Source: Monomorium pharaonis
Taxonomy: Eukaryota > Arthropoda > Insecta > Hymenoptera > Formicidae
Length of the DNA stretch: 64,000 nt
Assembly: GCF_013373865.1 (NCBI RefSeq)
Contig: NC_050467.1
Coordinates: forward strand, 40,861,692 to 40,925,691
Direction of reading: 5' to 3'
Shown here piece by piece: positions 12,666 to 24,127 of this stretch. Each line of letters begins with the position of its first letter. The stretch's first letter is position 1. The notes below the pieces were generated by a model. That model worked only from the letters and a program-made list of their open reading frames with translations, made no database searches and had not been told where the DNA came from. The position numbers and the translations under genes are program-made.

Positions 12666-12692
12666 AAAAAGTATGTAATTATCATACTTTTT
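12666..12692. repeat. Perfect 10-bp stem hairpin
   Basis: AAAAAGTATG (12666-12675) and CATACTTTTT (12683-12692) pair perfectly around a TAATTAT loop. No function is assigned. Confidence 0.55.
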
Positions 12693-14240
12693 ATATAAAG
12701 TAATTGTTATACTTCTTGTATTAATTAAGAGAAAGTAATCATTATTATTAAATTATTAAGTTTATGTGTAACATTAAACGGACTTTTCCAACGAGAAGAA
12801 AACGTTACAGCAAGATTGCGTTCGTTATTACGCGATAATGAAACTACCTAATCACGTTAAGCATTTTCGATCGAGCCATAAGTTACCCTCGTCCCTCACG
12901 ACTTGATTGTTTTTTCAATTAAATTGAAATCAAATACGCCTCCAAAACGAGTCGGCTTTCTTTTCCTTTTCGTTCCTTCTTCTTTCTGGCACCTCGACAC
13001 TGATTTCAATATTAATTCGAAGGAAGGGCTTCGCAGAAGTTTCCAAACGCATTACTTTGCATACGGATCGACGGCGAATCGGAATAGAAATCGTCGGCAT
13101 ACATTCAACGTGGCGCGCCGGGTTCTCCCCCAGTACAAGCGCAAGAAAGTTTTAATTGCTTCTACTATGCAACACACTAAAAGTACGCACGTGTCTAATA
13201 TAGCTTCGACATCGAACAAGCGTGTTGTATCGTAAGTCTTAGTTCGCAGCACGCGGGAGATTACATCTTAACAAAATTTTTCGAATGACCTTTAAATCGT
13301 CGAATATGACAGCACAAGACTTTCTCAATGTGTTGCAACTCGAAAATCGAGTGCGCATAATTACTTGCACGGTTTACTTTCAAATGTAATCGTTTCTGTT
13401 CAGTTTAAGCTTCCAAATTCGCTTAAATCGGCAGCAAACGGAGATTTAATTAAACAAATAGAATTATTCGCAACGGTCGAGTATGCGCGGCGAGTGCCGT
13501 CTTCGTGAAATCGTCTCTTTCTAGGAGTAAACATTTAACTGGAAGCTTTCCAAACGATGTACTCTGTCGGGAAAATTGAGAATTTACGTACTTCTGCAGG
13601 TAACTGGCGATGACACTAAGCTTTCACACGCTCGCAAAGATCGATGATAAGAAGATTAACGCAGTTTGTGCTTAATGCACGCCATATTCGTGGTATATGC
13701 TTTCGCTTAATTTATGCAAATGCAGTATTTCCTTCAGGCAAAAAGAGTTACTCTTCCTACCGCCGGTTACGATAATCGCTATATAGAAAAACTTTGTTAT
13801 CATTATACTATCATAATTAAATAACATTTATTAATAATCGTATTGTGTGCATAATATCTTTTTGTTTCATTAGATCTGTAAAGCGCTATTATAAGTGTAC
13901 AGCATTTACAATGCAAATTTGGCAAACACTCGCAGCATTTGAAAATACACGTTCGTGGCTTTGCTCGCGTTATTATGTTTCCATTGTGGTAAAATAAAGT
14001 GCATCCACCGGAATTCATTTCGGTCATGAGAGAATGACTATTGGTTCTTGCTGTGCCTCATGAAAGTTTGAAGGATCTACTGTACTCGTCCTCAACTACG
14101 GCCCACATTTAATTAAATTTTCACGAATCGATCGTTCATCGAGTTCCGCTTCGCATCATGACATTTCACGGAAACATATCGCGATGTCGACGACCTTACG
14201 TCGTTTTTCGCATTACGGAAGAGGAAGAGGATGAGAAAAA

Positions 14241-14257
14241 AGAGAGAGAGAGAGAGA
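14241..14257. repeat. (AG)n microsatellite
   Basis: An uninterrupted AG tract of about 17 bp follows a purine-rich lead-in from 14220. Confidence 0.9.
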
Positions 14258-15661
14258 AATGTAGCGAGGACGATGGAAATCGAGCACCTACTTTACATTC
14301 GCCATTCGAAACTGGATCAGATACAGGACGATTTAGGTAAACGTCTCGACTTGAATCCGACCCACGCTTTCTCGGATAACACTCAGACTTCGTGTTGTCC
14401 CGTTTCTGTCGTCCTTTTATTTTACGGATTTACTCGGAGTGTGCGTGGTAAAGCCATCTTGGCCGTAACAGGATATCACTTACGCATACGCATACGTTAT
14501 GGATATTCTACCGCCACGATAAACGAGCGTTTTTTGGAAATAGGTATAACAGTCTTGACAGGAATAAAGAGATTTTTCTTCTTCTCGAGAATCGCTGTTG
14601 TGCAAACTATGATTTGCGGTCATCGGGCAACACGTCCCTCTTCGTATCGCGATAAATATGAGCGAATAGAATACTCGCGCATAATAAACTCGCATAAGAT
14701 TAAGTAAACGCTAGATGTGGTACGTGTGATAGTCGATAGCGGAATGGAAAGTGCGAAGGCACCCTCTCGAGATTCGAACGATAGATTTCGCCAAGTGAAT
14801 TATTACATTTGCAGGAAGTACAATATGCAATTATCGCTTCAGGCGACTTGGCTTCATTGTACTCTTTCTCTATGTCCACTATTTTGTATCTATCATTCGG
14901 ATCAGTACCATCAGTCTAAAAATATTCATACGCTCGAGGCTTCCATATGTACGAACGTGCCAGTTATTTTCGTGATTTACATTATAAAAAAGAATTTTTA
15001 GTTAAAATTTTTTTAATACATTTTTTTTACACAATGGTTTAACTCTTTAAGATTTTGGATCACTGCGTTCCGTTAAAGGAAAAATGTTTTTAAGAAATTT
15101 GTTATATCGATCCCTGTCACAATAAATGCGTGTGTAAATAGATGTGTGTAAATTAGACTGTCGCATGTGCCTACTTCCATAATATCATCCAAAAACACTA
15201 ATTTATTCTATAGGTGTAACCTTATTCCCAACAGTTGCCACTTTCCTTCCCTCCGGAGAACACGTGAGATAGCAGTATGCGACATAAGCAGAGAAAAAAA
15301 AAAGGAATAACAGGCGAGTTGCTTCATTCGGCGCAGCCGGGCGGAAAATAGCTAATATTCTAAGGCATCGGCGACATCGCGAGCGAGATGGGGCCTCCAA
15401 CTGGCGGCTCGTATGTATACTCGGGAGCAAGTTGTTTCCTACTCTTCCCCTTACCCTTTCTTACTTGTTTCCTCTGCGACCGCTTGGTTCTGAAAGCTCC
15501 GAAATTTACCAACGACAAAAGACGGCAATGCCCGTCGCGAACTCGTTCTGACATTTCCATCTGCCCACGATTCAAGCTCACGAAATAAGGAAAGCGGTGC
15601 ATCAGCGTCTTTTTTTTCTATAGCAACGTCGCTGCCTACAAATAAATCCCCGGATCAGAGA

Positions 15662-16183
15662 GCAAAGATACGTTGATGAACTTTCTCTCGGCAAACTTGA
15701 AAATTCCCTCATCGTAGCGAAATATTACGTGACATGACGAAATTAATAAAAGAAATAAACTCTCTTACGGAAAATTTATATACAGCGTATTTTTCAACCT
15801 GTCGCAAAGTTACGCGTATATTTATACTTCTAAAATGGAAAAAAATTATAAAGTAGAACATTTCGTAAAATATCATCTAATTAATAGTCTAATTATAGTA
15901 ATAATGTCAGTTGGTTGAGTTATACGAGTTGGCAACTTTTGTGTGATCAACATGAAAAAATATACTAGAAAAATATAATACACTGAAAAAAATATACTAA
16001 ATTTAAATAAATATTTTTTGAAATGATACCAAGCAGAAATTTCATAAAACATAAATAATATTTATTTCAGATAAAATAATATTTTCTATAGTGTAGAAAA
16101 TGTATTACATGTTGGTTAGTAGATAATTTAAAGAAAAATACAAAGCGCGACGTGTTGATGAACTTTCTGCTGCGGCAAACCTA
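15662..16183. repeat. Pair of diverged direct repeats about 475 bp apart
   Basis: The block around 15662-15698 (CGTTGATGAACTTTCT, then CGGCAAAC) recurs at about 16143-16182 (GTGTTGATGAACTTTCTGC, then CGGCAAAC). Both follow a CAAAG-type lead-in. The small inverted-repeat element 15979-16095 lies between them. It may be an old duplication, or the two ends of a larger decayed element. Confidence 0.5.
15979..16095. mobile_element. Small degenerate inverted-repeat element with TACACT ends
   Basis: The left end TACACTGAAAAAAATATAC and the right end TACACTATAGAAAATATT (read on the minus strand) mark imperfect terminal inverted repeats about 45 bp long around a short centre. The ends resemble those of the 44306-44519 element and the motif near 19099. 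It has no coding capacity and no clear target duplication. Confidence 0.5.
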
Positions 16184-16641
16184 TTTCATAGTTCGTTAGA
16201 GAATTACATTTAATATACTTCATTATATAAATATTATGGCACAATCCAACTTTTTTGTTTTCATCACCTTTAAAAATTTAATGAACTCTTCGTAAATGAA
16301 CCACGAGAAACGTTTTCTTCCTTCATAAAGTTATAATTTTAACATAAAACATAGCTATTATTTCTTCAAAGAGAACAAGGTAAAAATTGCCATTTAAAAT
16401 AATATTGCGTTTAATTAATTTTCTGCTTTACGTATCTCAATTTCATTAATTGCAATCGCTGATATATTTAATCGCATTTGTCAAATTATTGTTTGACTTA
16501 TAGTCAAAATGAAAATGTAGCGTTCATAAATAATTCTGTTCGCTTAATACATTATACATCGTAGAAGATTTGTTGATATTTCGTAACAAATGCATGCACT
16601 TGCATTAATGTATTTATTATTTTATTTTAATTTCAAGAACG

Positions 16642-16693
16642 CACACACACATACACACACACACACAACACACACACACACACACACACACAC
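16642..16693. repeat. (CA)n microsatellite, about 52 bp
   Basis: A CA tract with two interruptions (AT and AA steps). It is a common insect simple repeat, likely length-polymorphic. Confidence 0.95.
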
Positions 16694-17344
16694 GTTGTGA
16701 ATTTGTATTAATATAAAATGTTACATATTTTTGAAAGCTATGCTTATTGAAATAAATTGCTAGAATAACATTCAAAAGGAAATGAATCTTACTTACAATA
16801 ATGTATTTTTGTACGCAATATTATAAATTTGTATTATTATAAATTAAACGGATTTCAATATGTTTATTTGTAAAATATTAATTAGTATTAACTGTGTTCT
16901 ACTAATAAGCAATAAACAATATCAAATCGTGTCAAATTTACTCGCAATGAAATTCGCTTAAAATGATTACAAAACGTCCGTTGCTATACTTAGTTAAACC
17001 GCTAAGATTTTTAACATAGAAGTGCTTAGCTTCAAAAAACGTAACATAATAACAACACTTGTGTTGTAGATAATAAATATCATTTAATTGTTTCTCATAT
17101 CACGTTACACTTTATTATTTATTAAATCATTAATAATAATAATAAATGTTTATTGAATAATAAATGTTTACTTCCATTAAAAGAAAATCGCTATATAATA
17201 TTGCATCAAAAATTGCAATGTGGATCATTAAGGAAATAATTTCTATAGCTCGGCGGCGATACGTTCACGAATTATAGTATTCTAAATCCCAAGAGCAAAT
17301 TCTAGGCTTACAACCGGATCGGCAGGTGAGGTAATGACGTTATA

Positions 17345-17481
17345 CCGAGTTTACTCTCGTACTTTAGAGTTCTGTAATTCGCAATTGAGACATCGGAGTA
17401 GCTTATTCCCTAAAGTGCCCGTACCTCATCTACTGGTGCACTGAGTTTACTCTTGTACTTTGGAAATCCATGAATTTGTGA
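17345..17481. repeat. Diverged direct repeat, spacing about 97 bp
   Basis: GAGTTTACTCTCGTACTTT at about 17346-17364 recurs as GAGTTTACTCTTGTACTTT at about 17443-17461, and weaker similarity continues for about 20 bp in each copy. Two units of a decayed tandem repeat are the simplest reading. Confidence 0.6.
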
Positions 17482-18266
17482 TATGGTCAATGAAATGGTA
17501 CCATCTTGTACACTACGAAGACGCTCATGAAGTTGATATTATTACTGTAACTTTAGCATCATGAAATAAAATATTAAATACAAAATGTACTACCTACACT
17601 AATAAATTAAACTTATATTTTCAATATCATTGTAATTAAAAACACTATGTTATCCCTCAAAACTAGCAAATAATCAATTTTAAATTCTTTTACAAAATAT
17701 CACTATAATGGACTTCAATAAGTGAAGTTTTTAATGGAGTTATGACTTTCATTGAACATGTGATATTGCCATCACTGGGAGTTATTCCGGTGTATACACC
17801 GATGTTTCAATTTATGTATAACCGTCTGGTAGCGTCAGCGAATGAGTCCGATACTTCCGTTTGTGCAGAAACGGGACCAAGAACGACAGACAGAGGCAGA
17901 GAGAAAACGACGAGTGCGTAGGAAAACGGATGGAGGAAGAAGCGGAAGTTAGGCGTTTTCTGACGAGTTGCGTTACCGAGTATAATGCCATTATATTTGC
18001 CTCACACACGTTAAAGCCCGTGTCCAATATATTCACCGATACTTCACGAAACGGGAGATACATGCTCGCGTTCGTAGGTAAACCCAATATTCCTGACAGT
18101 CGCTGTCCCGGTGCATATTGCTGTGCTTTAAAAAGCATCGCGAACGGTTCGTGCCAAATCATATCTCCTTCGTTCCTTGTTGGCCCTTGCACACGTCAGA
18201 AGAGTATAGGGAACAGGGTAACATGGTGACGAGAGAAGCTTGTCCGCGAACAAGCGCCGTTGGACA

Positions 18267-18268
<2 letters not shown>

Positions 18269-18348
<80 letters not shown>
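18269..18348. repeat. Compound microsatellite (CT)29(CA)11
   Basis: A perfect CT run of 58 bp (18269-18326) switches directly to a CA run of 22 bp (18327-18348). The polypurine/polypyrimidine half can form triplex (H-) DNA and the CA half Z-DNA, by established knowledge of such tracts. The Leu/Ser-rich frames crossing it are repeat artefacts. Confidence 0.97.
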
Positions 18349-18349
<1 letters not shown>

Positions 18350-18534
18350 TCTCTTCTGCCTCTCCCGATATGACCGCTTTACTAAAACGAGCTCATTCAG
18401 CGAGCGTCCGCTTTCAAGCTAACGTCATCATGATGTAAAGAACTTAATAGAATGGCTGGTCAATGCATCTGTGTTACTGACCGAGTTGATAATTTTAATA
18501 GAACATTGGCAGTGAGATGTATGATTTCATACAT

Positions 18535-18566
18535 TGCATACACACGTATATGCACGCGTGTATGCA
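18535..18566. repeat. 32-bp alternating purine-pyrimidine near-palindrome
   Basis: The sequence alternates purine and pyrimidine at every step. Its ends TGCATACAC and GTGTATGCA are reverse complements, giving a stem of 11 of 12 bp around TATATGCA. It therefore has both cruciform and Z-DNA potential. No function is assigned. Confidence 0.6.
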
Positions 18567-18718
18567 AGAGAGAACCCGCCTCAAATTATACTATTACAAG
18601 AAAGGTCTTTATTTAATTATTTTATGGTCCAAAGAAATAAATTTCATTGAAACAAATCGGCTATAATTAGTTTTACATAAAAAAAAAACAGTTTTACTCA
18701 AATATATTAAAATTTAAC

Positions 18719-18720
<2 letters not shown>

Positions 18721-18755
<35 letters not shown>
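18721..18755. repeat. (AC)n microsatellite, 35 bp
   Basis: A perfect AC run of about 17.5 units lies in AT-rich DNA. Confidence 0.97.
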
Positions 18756-18757
<2 letters not shown>

Positions 18758-18989
18758 TATAATTATCAAATATAAGGATAAGAGATCCAATCAGTTCTGC
18801 AAATCTGCGGCGAATCTTAGCGTCTAATAATAATTTTTGTTTTAATTTTTATAATCTTCAGTTTTCGTAAATTGCACGCCGCATATTCGGCAGTCTTGAA
18901 ACACATGACTTTGAAATATAAATATAGAATCATTAAAATAATTATGTTACTTACTTGAGCTAAACTAAAATATTTTTGTAATATTTATA

Positions 18990-19412
18990 TCATTACGTCT
19001 GAGCGTGCTACATAATTATTTTGATAGTCCAACATAATTATTTTCAGCAACGGGTCAAATTTTTATACATTCAGCAAAAACGTTCTTTCCGTGTATTCAG
19101 TGTAGAAAATAATTACATGCTGGTGTACCATTAAATGAACCACAAATTTTAAAGTAAAATTCTTTTTTGTGACATACAGAAAGAACAATTTTATTCAAGT
19201 ATCTAAAAAAAATTTTTGTTAGATCATAAAAATAATTATGTAGGACACTCAAGCACATGATGAAAAATGCTGCAAAAGTTTTGACATTTTCTCAATCAAT
19301 TTGAACGACCTACATAGTTATTTTGATAGTCCAACAAAATTATTTTCAGACCTCTATTTCTAACTAAATTTGTGGATACTTGAATAAAATCATTCTTCTG
19401 CACATATCTCGT
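18990..19412. mobile_element. Cluster of three related repeat units of about 100 bp, mixed orientation
   Basis: Two blocks carry ATTATTTTGATAGTCCAACA next to an AATTATTTTCAG tail (about 19014-19050 and 19319-19355). These are direct copies on the minus strand, each followed on its left in minus-strand terms by GAA(A)GAA and a TTCAAGTATC- or TGAATGTATA-like stretch. A third, inverted copy (about 19180-19260) shares ATTTTATTCAAGTATC and AAAATAATTATGTAGGAC. The minus strand near 19099 begins TACACTGAATACACGG, similar to the ends at 15979 and 44306. It is likely a nested or internally rearranged non-autonomous transposon. Confidence 0.55.
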
Positions 19413-20150
19413 GTACTAGTAATAAAAAATTCTCAAAATGTTAAATTGATACGAGGTACTACCCTAGACAATCTTTATCAGCTTCAAGTATCGTATTCTG
19501 TAGGAAGCACTTTATACGTGCGATGTCCAATTGCGTTTCACCGGATATAAATCATCGGAAACATCACATTCATCGACGTTACCATTTGTTGAACACCATA
19601 TATTTACAGCGTAACGATAGCTTTTTAAAGCGATACATATTTATAAGCAGTCAACGTCAATGCATTTGCATACTTTTTATGTTTAGCATTGCATCAAAAA
19701 TAGCATATTGAAAAATAGCAAAAATCTACGTTATATTAAATGCTTCAAGATTAATTCCATTTAGCTATTCTTCACTTTTCTGAACTTTCCTTCAAAGAAT
19801 AATTTATCACGTAACATTTTCAACTCTTTGATGTCGCTTCTATTAAATTTTCAAGTTGGCGCAGTCGTGAAATTATGTACCGAGAGAAAAAAATAATGGC
19901 CCAATTTTAATTATAATTTAATAATTTTCAATGCCAGTTATATTTATACTTGTTTATAGTGCAAGTAGACTTGTGCAAGTCACAAATACTCGCACTAGAC
20001 CCTTTTGTCTCCACTTTGTTCTCTCGACTCCTCTGTAATTTTAATCTTGGAATAAAAGTGCACCGCTCAAACCGGAACTTTGAAAGCGCAGATTCAAAGT
20101 GAAACGGGCAACTCGTATTGTTAACGTAATCAATCATACCGCGCCACGTC

Positions 20151-20640
20151 AAGAAGCGTGCGCCTTTTTCCGCGTGCGGATCAGTCGATTGGTTTAAATC
20201 ACGATACATCTCGCGACTTCGCTAACGCGCGGCCGTGGCACCGGTCATCGGCGGCGTTGGCGGTCCGCAAATTACAGACTTCGTTAGAATCCCCGTTATC
20301 TCGATACCCCATCTCGCGCCGCGGGAATTATAAAAACAATTCAGATTTATACCTTACGGCTTATCACGCCGGAGAAAGTTATCTACGTGCGCACGGCACG
20401 AGTGCGGGCACCGAGCGAACCGCGCCGCTCCGCGCCGCGCCGCGCCGTTACCTCGCGTTCGTTCCTCGTTGCGGAAACGGGGTCCGATAAATCTCGGCGA
20501 AGAATGGTTTTGTTTCCACTAAAGATTACAGACGCTCGATAAAAAGTCATTGTACGGGAGAAAATCGAGGGGGTCCCGATTATCGTGAGAACGAAATTGT
20601 GTGCGCGCATCTCTCCGTAATAGTAGTTACTTTACCCGTC
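20151..20640. other. CpG-rich block
   Basis: GC content and CG dinucleotides rise sharply, including a run of CGCGCCG-like units at about 20415-20450. Frames of 110 codons (20158-20490, plus) and 75 codons (20383-20610, minus) overlap on opposite strands and look composition-driven. No gene is recognised. Confidence 0.5.
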
Positions 20641-21640
20641 GACATCCATGATTTCTCATTGAACCGTACATTAAGGATAATGCCGAGAGCGACTGAAATC
20701 ACGTTGAACGACAGGAAAAGTTACGATTCTCTGATCACAGGAAGTTAAGGCGATAATATACGGAAAATTTCCTTTCCTTTCTTTTTCTCCGTATTGCAAC
20801 GCTTCTGATTTCAATGTTTGCTTTCCCATCTTCACCGAGTTTCTTCAAATTTACTGATCGTTAAGTGCATTAAAGTTTTCACCAGCATGAACATATTGCA
20901 CACTGTTGTTAATATTTAAAATAATAGCCAATGATTGAGCTTAAGAAAAGACGTAAAAAAGAAAAGAACAAAAATAAAAATTTGACGAGGTAATATTTAA
21001 AAAATTAAAATATACACAGTTATATAAAAAATATTTAAAATATAGGAGAAAGTTGCTGAATATGCAGCAATAAGTTGCAGTAAGTAATACTTAGTGACAA
21101 AAATATGAAATAAGTGAGAAATGAATATTATTGTACAAGACAGAAATTTAACAGGTTCTTCTTATTTATATATAAAAACAACACTTGAAAAAATTAAATT
21201 ATACAACTAATGCTAATTTTTTATGTTAATTTATGCTGATAATCTAATCGTGCTATTTTATATTAAATTTTTATATTTTCACGACAGAAAGCTTATAGTA
21301 GAATACTTAACATTTATTATACATACAGCTACAAATATCGTAAAATCATATTAAGAAAAAGCATAAAGTTTTTAATTATTTTTAATCATAAATGTTACTT
21401 TCAAAAGCTTCATAAAAGCATAATTTGGACAGCCCAGTTGTCGAAAAAGTATAATTTTCAACGAATCTGCCGCAAACTGTAAATTACCTAAAGTGGGCCT
21501 TTCAACCGCTGTGCGCCTGAAACCTACAAATTCATCCGGGTAATTGGTAATCATAAATGCAGTCGCAATTATAACTGTATATATGCCAAGTGGTACTCGC
21601 GTATAAAAATTGTGCGTGTGCGTGTACACAAATGTACTAT
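20641..21640. other. AT-rich non-coding stretch
   Basis: Poly-A/T-rich sequence with one 85-codon frame (21372-21629, minus) that carries no motif. I see nothing else in it. Confidence 0.55.
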
Positions 21641-22100
21641 TACGAGGGGATATCGCATTCGCCGCGGCCTCCGTTACCGTCTTGTCGCCGTCCCGCTGAA
21701 GAAGTGACTTCCGCTGACAAATGACTTTAATCTGGGCCGTCGCGCGACAGATACGCGCGTATCATAACTTTTGCACAAGATCGCGTGAAACATCGCCGAA
21801 CGTGCAACCGGTCTGATCTGACATAAGGCGCGTAATAATAACTACGGCCTTAATTCGCTTGGCCAGCATCCAAACCGCGAGACTTGTGTGCACGCGAGAG
21901 AGAGCGGGCGCACGCAACTTTTACGTTGATAATCTCGCGATTCACGTACGGCGAACAGCGCACGACAGGAGGAAGAAATGCAGGAGGGACACGCGGTGAA
22001 TAGGGACCGCGGCGACGACCTGAACCCGAAGAAACGGATCCGTGCACTCAATCGCGGTCAAGTCGTAACGCGAGTACGTGCAGCAACGTGGCGCGGCGGA

Positions 22101-22132
22101 TACACACACATACACACACACACGCGCGCGCG
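22101..22132. repeat. Compound (CA)n-(CG)n tract
   Basis: TACACACACA units pass into CACGCGCGCGCG. It is mostly alternating pyrimidine-purine DNA with Z-DNA potential. Confidence 0.9.
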
Positions 22133-23885
22133 GAATGCGAGCCTGAAGTATTGTGCGCCCCGCAACCGGCGCGCGCGGAATAGGAGGCGGCCAAGGGGAT
22201 GAGGATGCGGATGAGGATGAAGAGGACATCCCACGCGCGCGCCTCAATAACGATGCGCCCGTGTAGCAGTGCGCCGCTGCTCTAGCCCCGAGCGACGAGT
22301 ACGAGAAGACAATGGCCGTAAATACTGGATGCCGAGATGCTCGTCATCGTATACGGGGAAGCGAGGCGTAATTCACAATGGATGTATCTCTTTTAAATCG
22401 TGCGAAAGCGTAAAAGCTCATCGCGAACGGCCGGCCCGCAGCGTTTCGCCGATGCGCTATCGCGGCTGAACTCTGACCGCGCGGCCGCGCGATTGAACGT
22501 ATAACTTTTCCGCGGGCGGGCCGTACCACGTGAGGAGCGGTCTCTCGCGTTCGCGAGAAGAGACGACGAGAGAGAGAGAGAGACAGGTCAGAAACCGACC
22601 GAAAACCACGAGCGGAAACGCCACCGCGATTAAACCCAGGTCGATCTCTCTGCGTGTGGGAGGACAGAGGGGACGGAACGCATCTCATTCAGCCTCGGGA
22701 ATTCGAGTCCATTTCGTGTCCCTCGAAAACGCCGGCTTGCGGCTTTAAATCTCTTTGATGGATTTCGACCAGATCCATTTCCTTTAGTGCACGTGAGGAC
22801 GCGTGACAATTAATGCCGTACATTCTGCACGTCGACTAACTCTCTCGCGGCGTTTGCCGGGTTTACAAATGAAACCCAGGTAACATTACGAATTCAGATT
22901 TTGCGATAGTGTCGATCCGGTGAAAGGGGACACGGCGATAAATCAAGCTTTCTGACGCGATAATGTTAAATAAAATCAGCTGCTTAGCGAATGACTATAC
23001 TCTGAAGTCGCTTCGCGCGGGGGTAAACTCGCGCAATTGTCCCACTCGTCGCGCGGGGTCATTAAAATCCCATTAGGAAATGCGAATTTTCAGAAATGCG
23101 CTCGCTTCCCGGCGCGCGCGAAATTGGAATAATCAACACACGATTGCATTAGCCGTCTACAATCTACGCGACGCCCGTTCCCCTTTGCGCGAATTTGCGT
23201 AATTCGAATGATTCTATCAAACAGCTCGGCGAATCGCGCGCGCTGAGAATCACTCGACCGCTCGTTCATTTTTACTCGTTAGCACGCCGTTAGCACGAGA
23301 CGGAAAATCTACCTCGCGGCGCGCGCCTCGATACGCCGCGCCGGCCGTCTCTCGGCTCTTCAACGCGTTAATAAGGATGTCGACCGTACCTCCACGCGGC
23401 CTATCCCCGAAGTAATCCCGAAGATTAATTACGTTGTGAGTTACTGGGGTCCAGGTTAGAGTCGTGGAGCCTATTCTAGCCGCGAACGGCTAACTACGGA
23501 ATAATCACACGTTCGAGCACTCATGCAAAGTCTTGCTCGCGAGCTCATTCAGACGCTCACTCGACTCGGCCCAAGAGAGAGCGCGAAATTTGGCCGGGCT
23601 GTGACAGACAGGCGTATACCTTACTCTCTTTCTAAGCGCCCCCGCCGGAATACCGAATCCCGTGGCGACGAGCACACTACATTACCCGAAACAAAGGAGA
23701 CACGCCGCTGAATGTGCGAACGTGAAAAGTGTCTGTCTTCCAGAATGCGCCGTTTGTTCCCGGTTTTCGTCGCGTCGTTTCAGCGCTTTCACTCCTCCCC
23801 CTCCCCCCTCCCGCCCCTTCTGCCCCGCGAATGCAAGACTTGGTGAATAAAGCATTGTTCGGTTTCCACCCTTCACCCTCCTCAT

Positions 23886-23907
23886 TCTCTCTCTCTCTCT
23901 CTCTCTC
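23886..23907. repeat. (CT)n microsatellite
   Basis: A CT tract of about 22 bp inside a pyrimidine-rich stretch that begins near 23790 (C-rich TCCCCCTCCC blocks). Confidence 0.92.
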
Positions 23908-24097
23908 TTTTTCATCCGAGCGCGTTCAACGTCGGTAGAAATCATAGAAATCTGTAAATGGAATCGCGCGGGACTCGCCTCGTATACGTTTAAACAAACG
24001 CGTCTACATTGTGCCTAAACGAGTCGGGCCGAGTTTAAATGAATTCCGCATGTGCGCGCCGGACTTTCGACAGCGATGCGGTGCACTAGCTCGTGTT

Positions 24098-24127
24098 TCT
24101 CTCTCTCTCTCTCTTCCTCTCTCTCTC
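24098..24127. repeat. (CT)n microsatellite
   Basis: A CT tract of about 30 bp with one TTCC interruption. Confidence 0.92.

Larger units (their letters stand above)
8501..15660. other. Mixed-composition non-coding segment
   Basis: No exon is recognised. Frames of 156 codons (10771-11241, minus), 144 codons (11993-12427, plus), 140 codons (12160-12582, minus) and 158 codons (14231-14707, plus) all lack recognisable domains. The first overlaps the 10711-10848 palindrome and the next two overlap the 11935-12223 foldback element, so they are repeat sequence. Moderately CpG-rich patches (about 9640-9880, 12880-13250, 14090-14350, 15200-15600) alternate with AT-rich DNA. Confidence 0.55.
15661..20150. 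other. AT-rich, repeat-dense non-coding segment
   Basis: There is no recognisable exon. The longest frames (126 codons at 17812-18192 minus, 122 codons at 17861-18229 plus) overlap each other and have no known domain. The segment holds CA/CT microsatellites, diverged direct repeats and at least two small inverted-repeat elements, listed separately. The rest (for example 16200-16600, 16750-17300, 17530-17800, 19420-19900) is simple AT-rich sequence. Confidence 0.6.
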
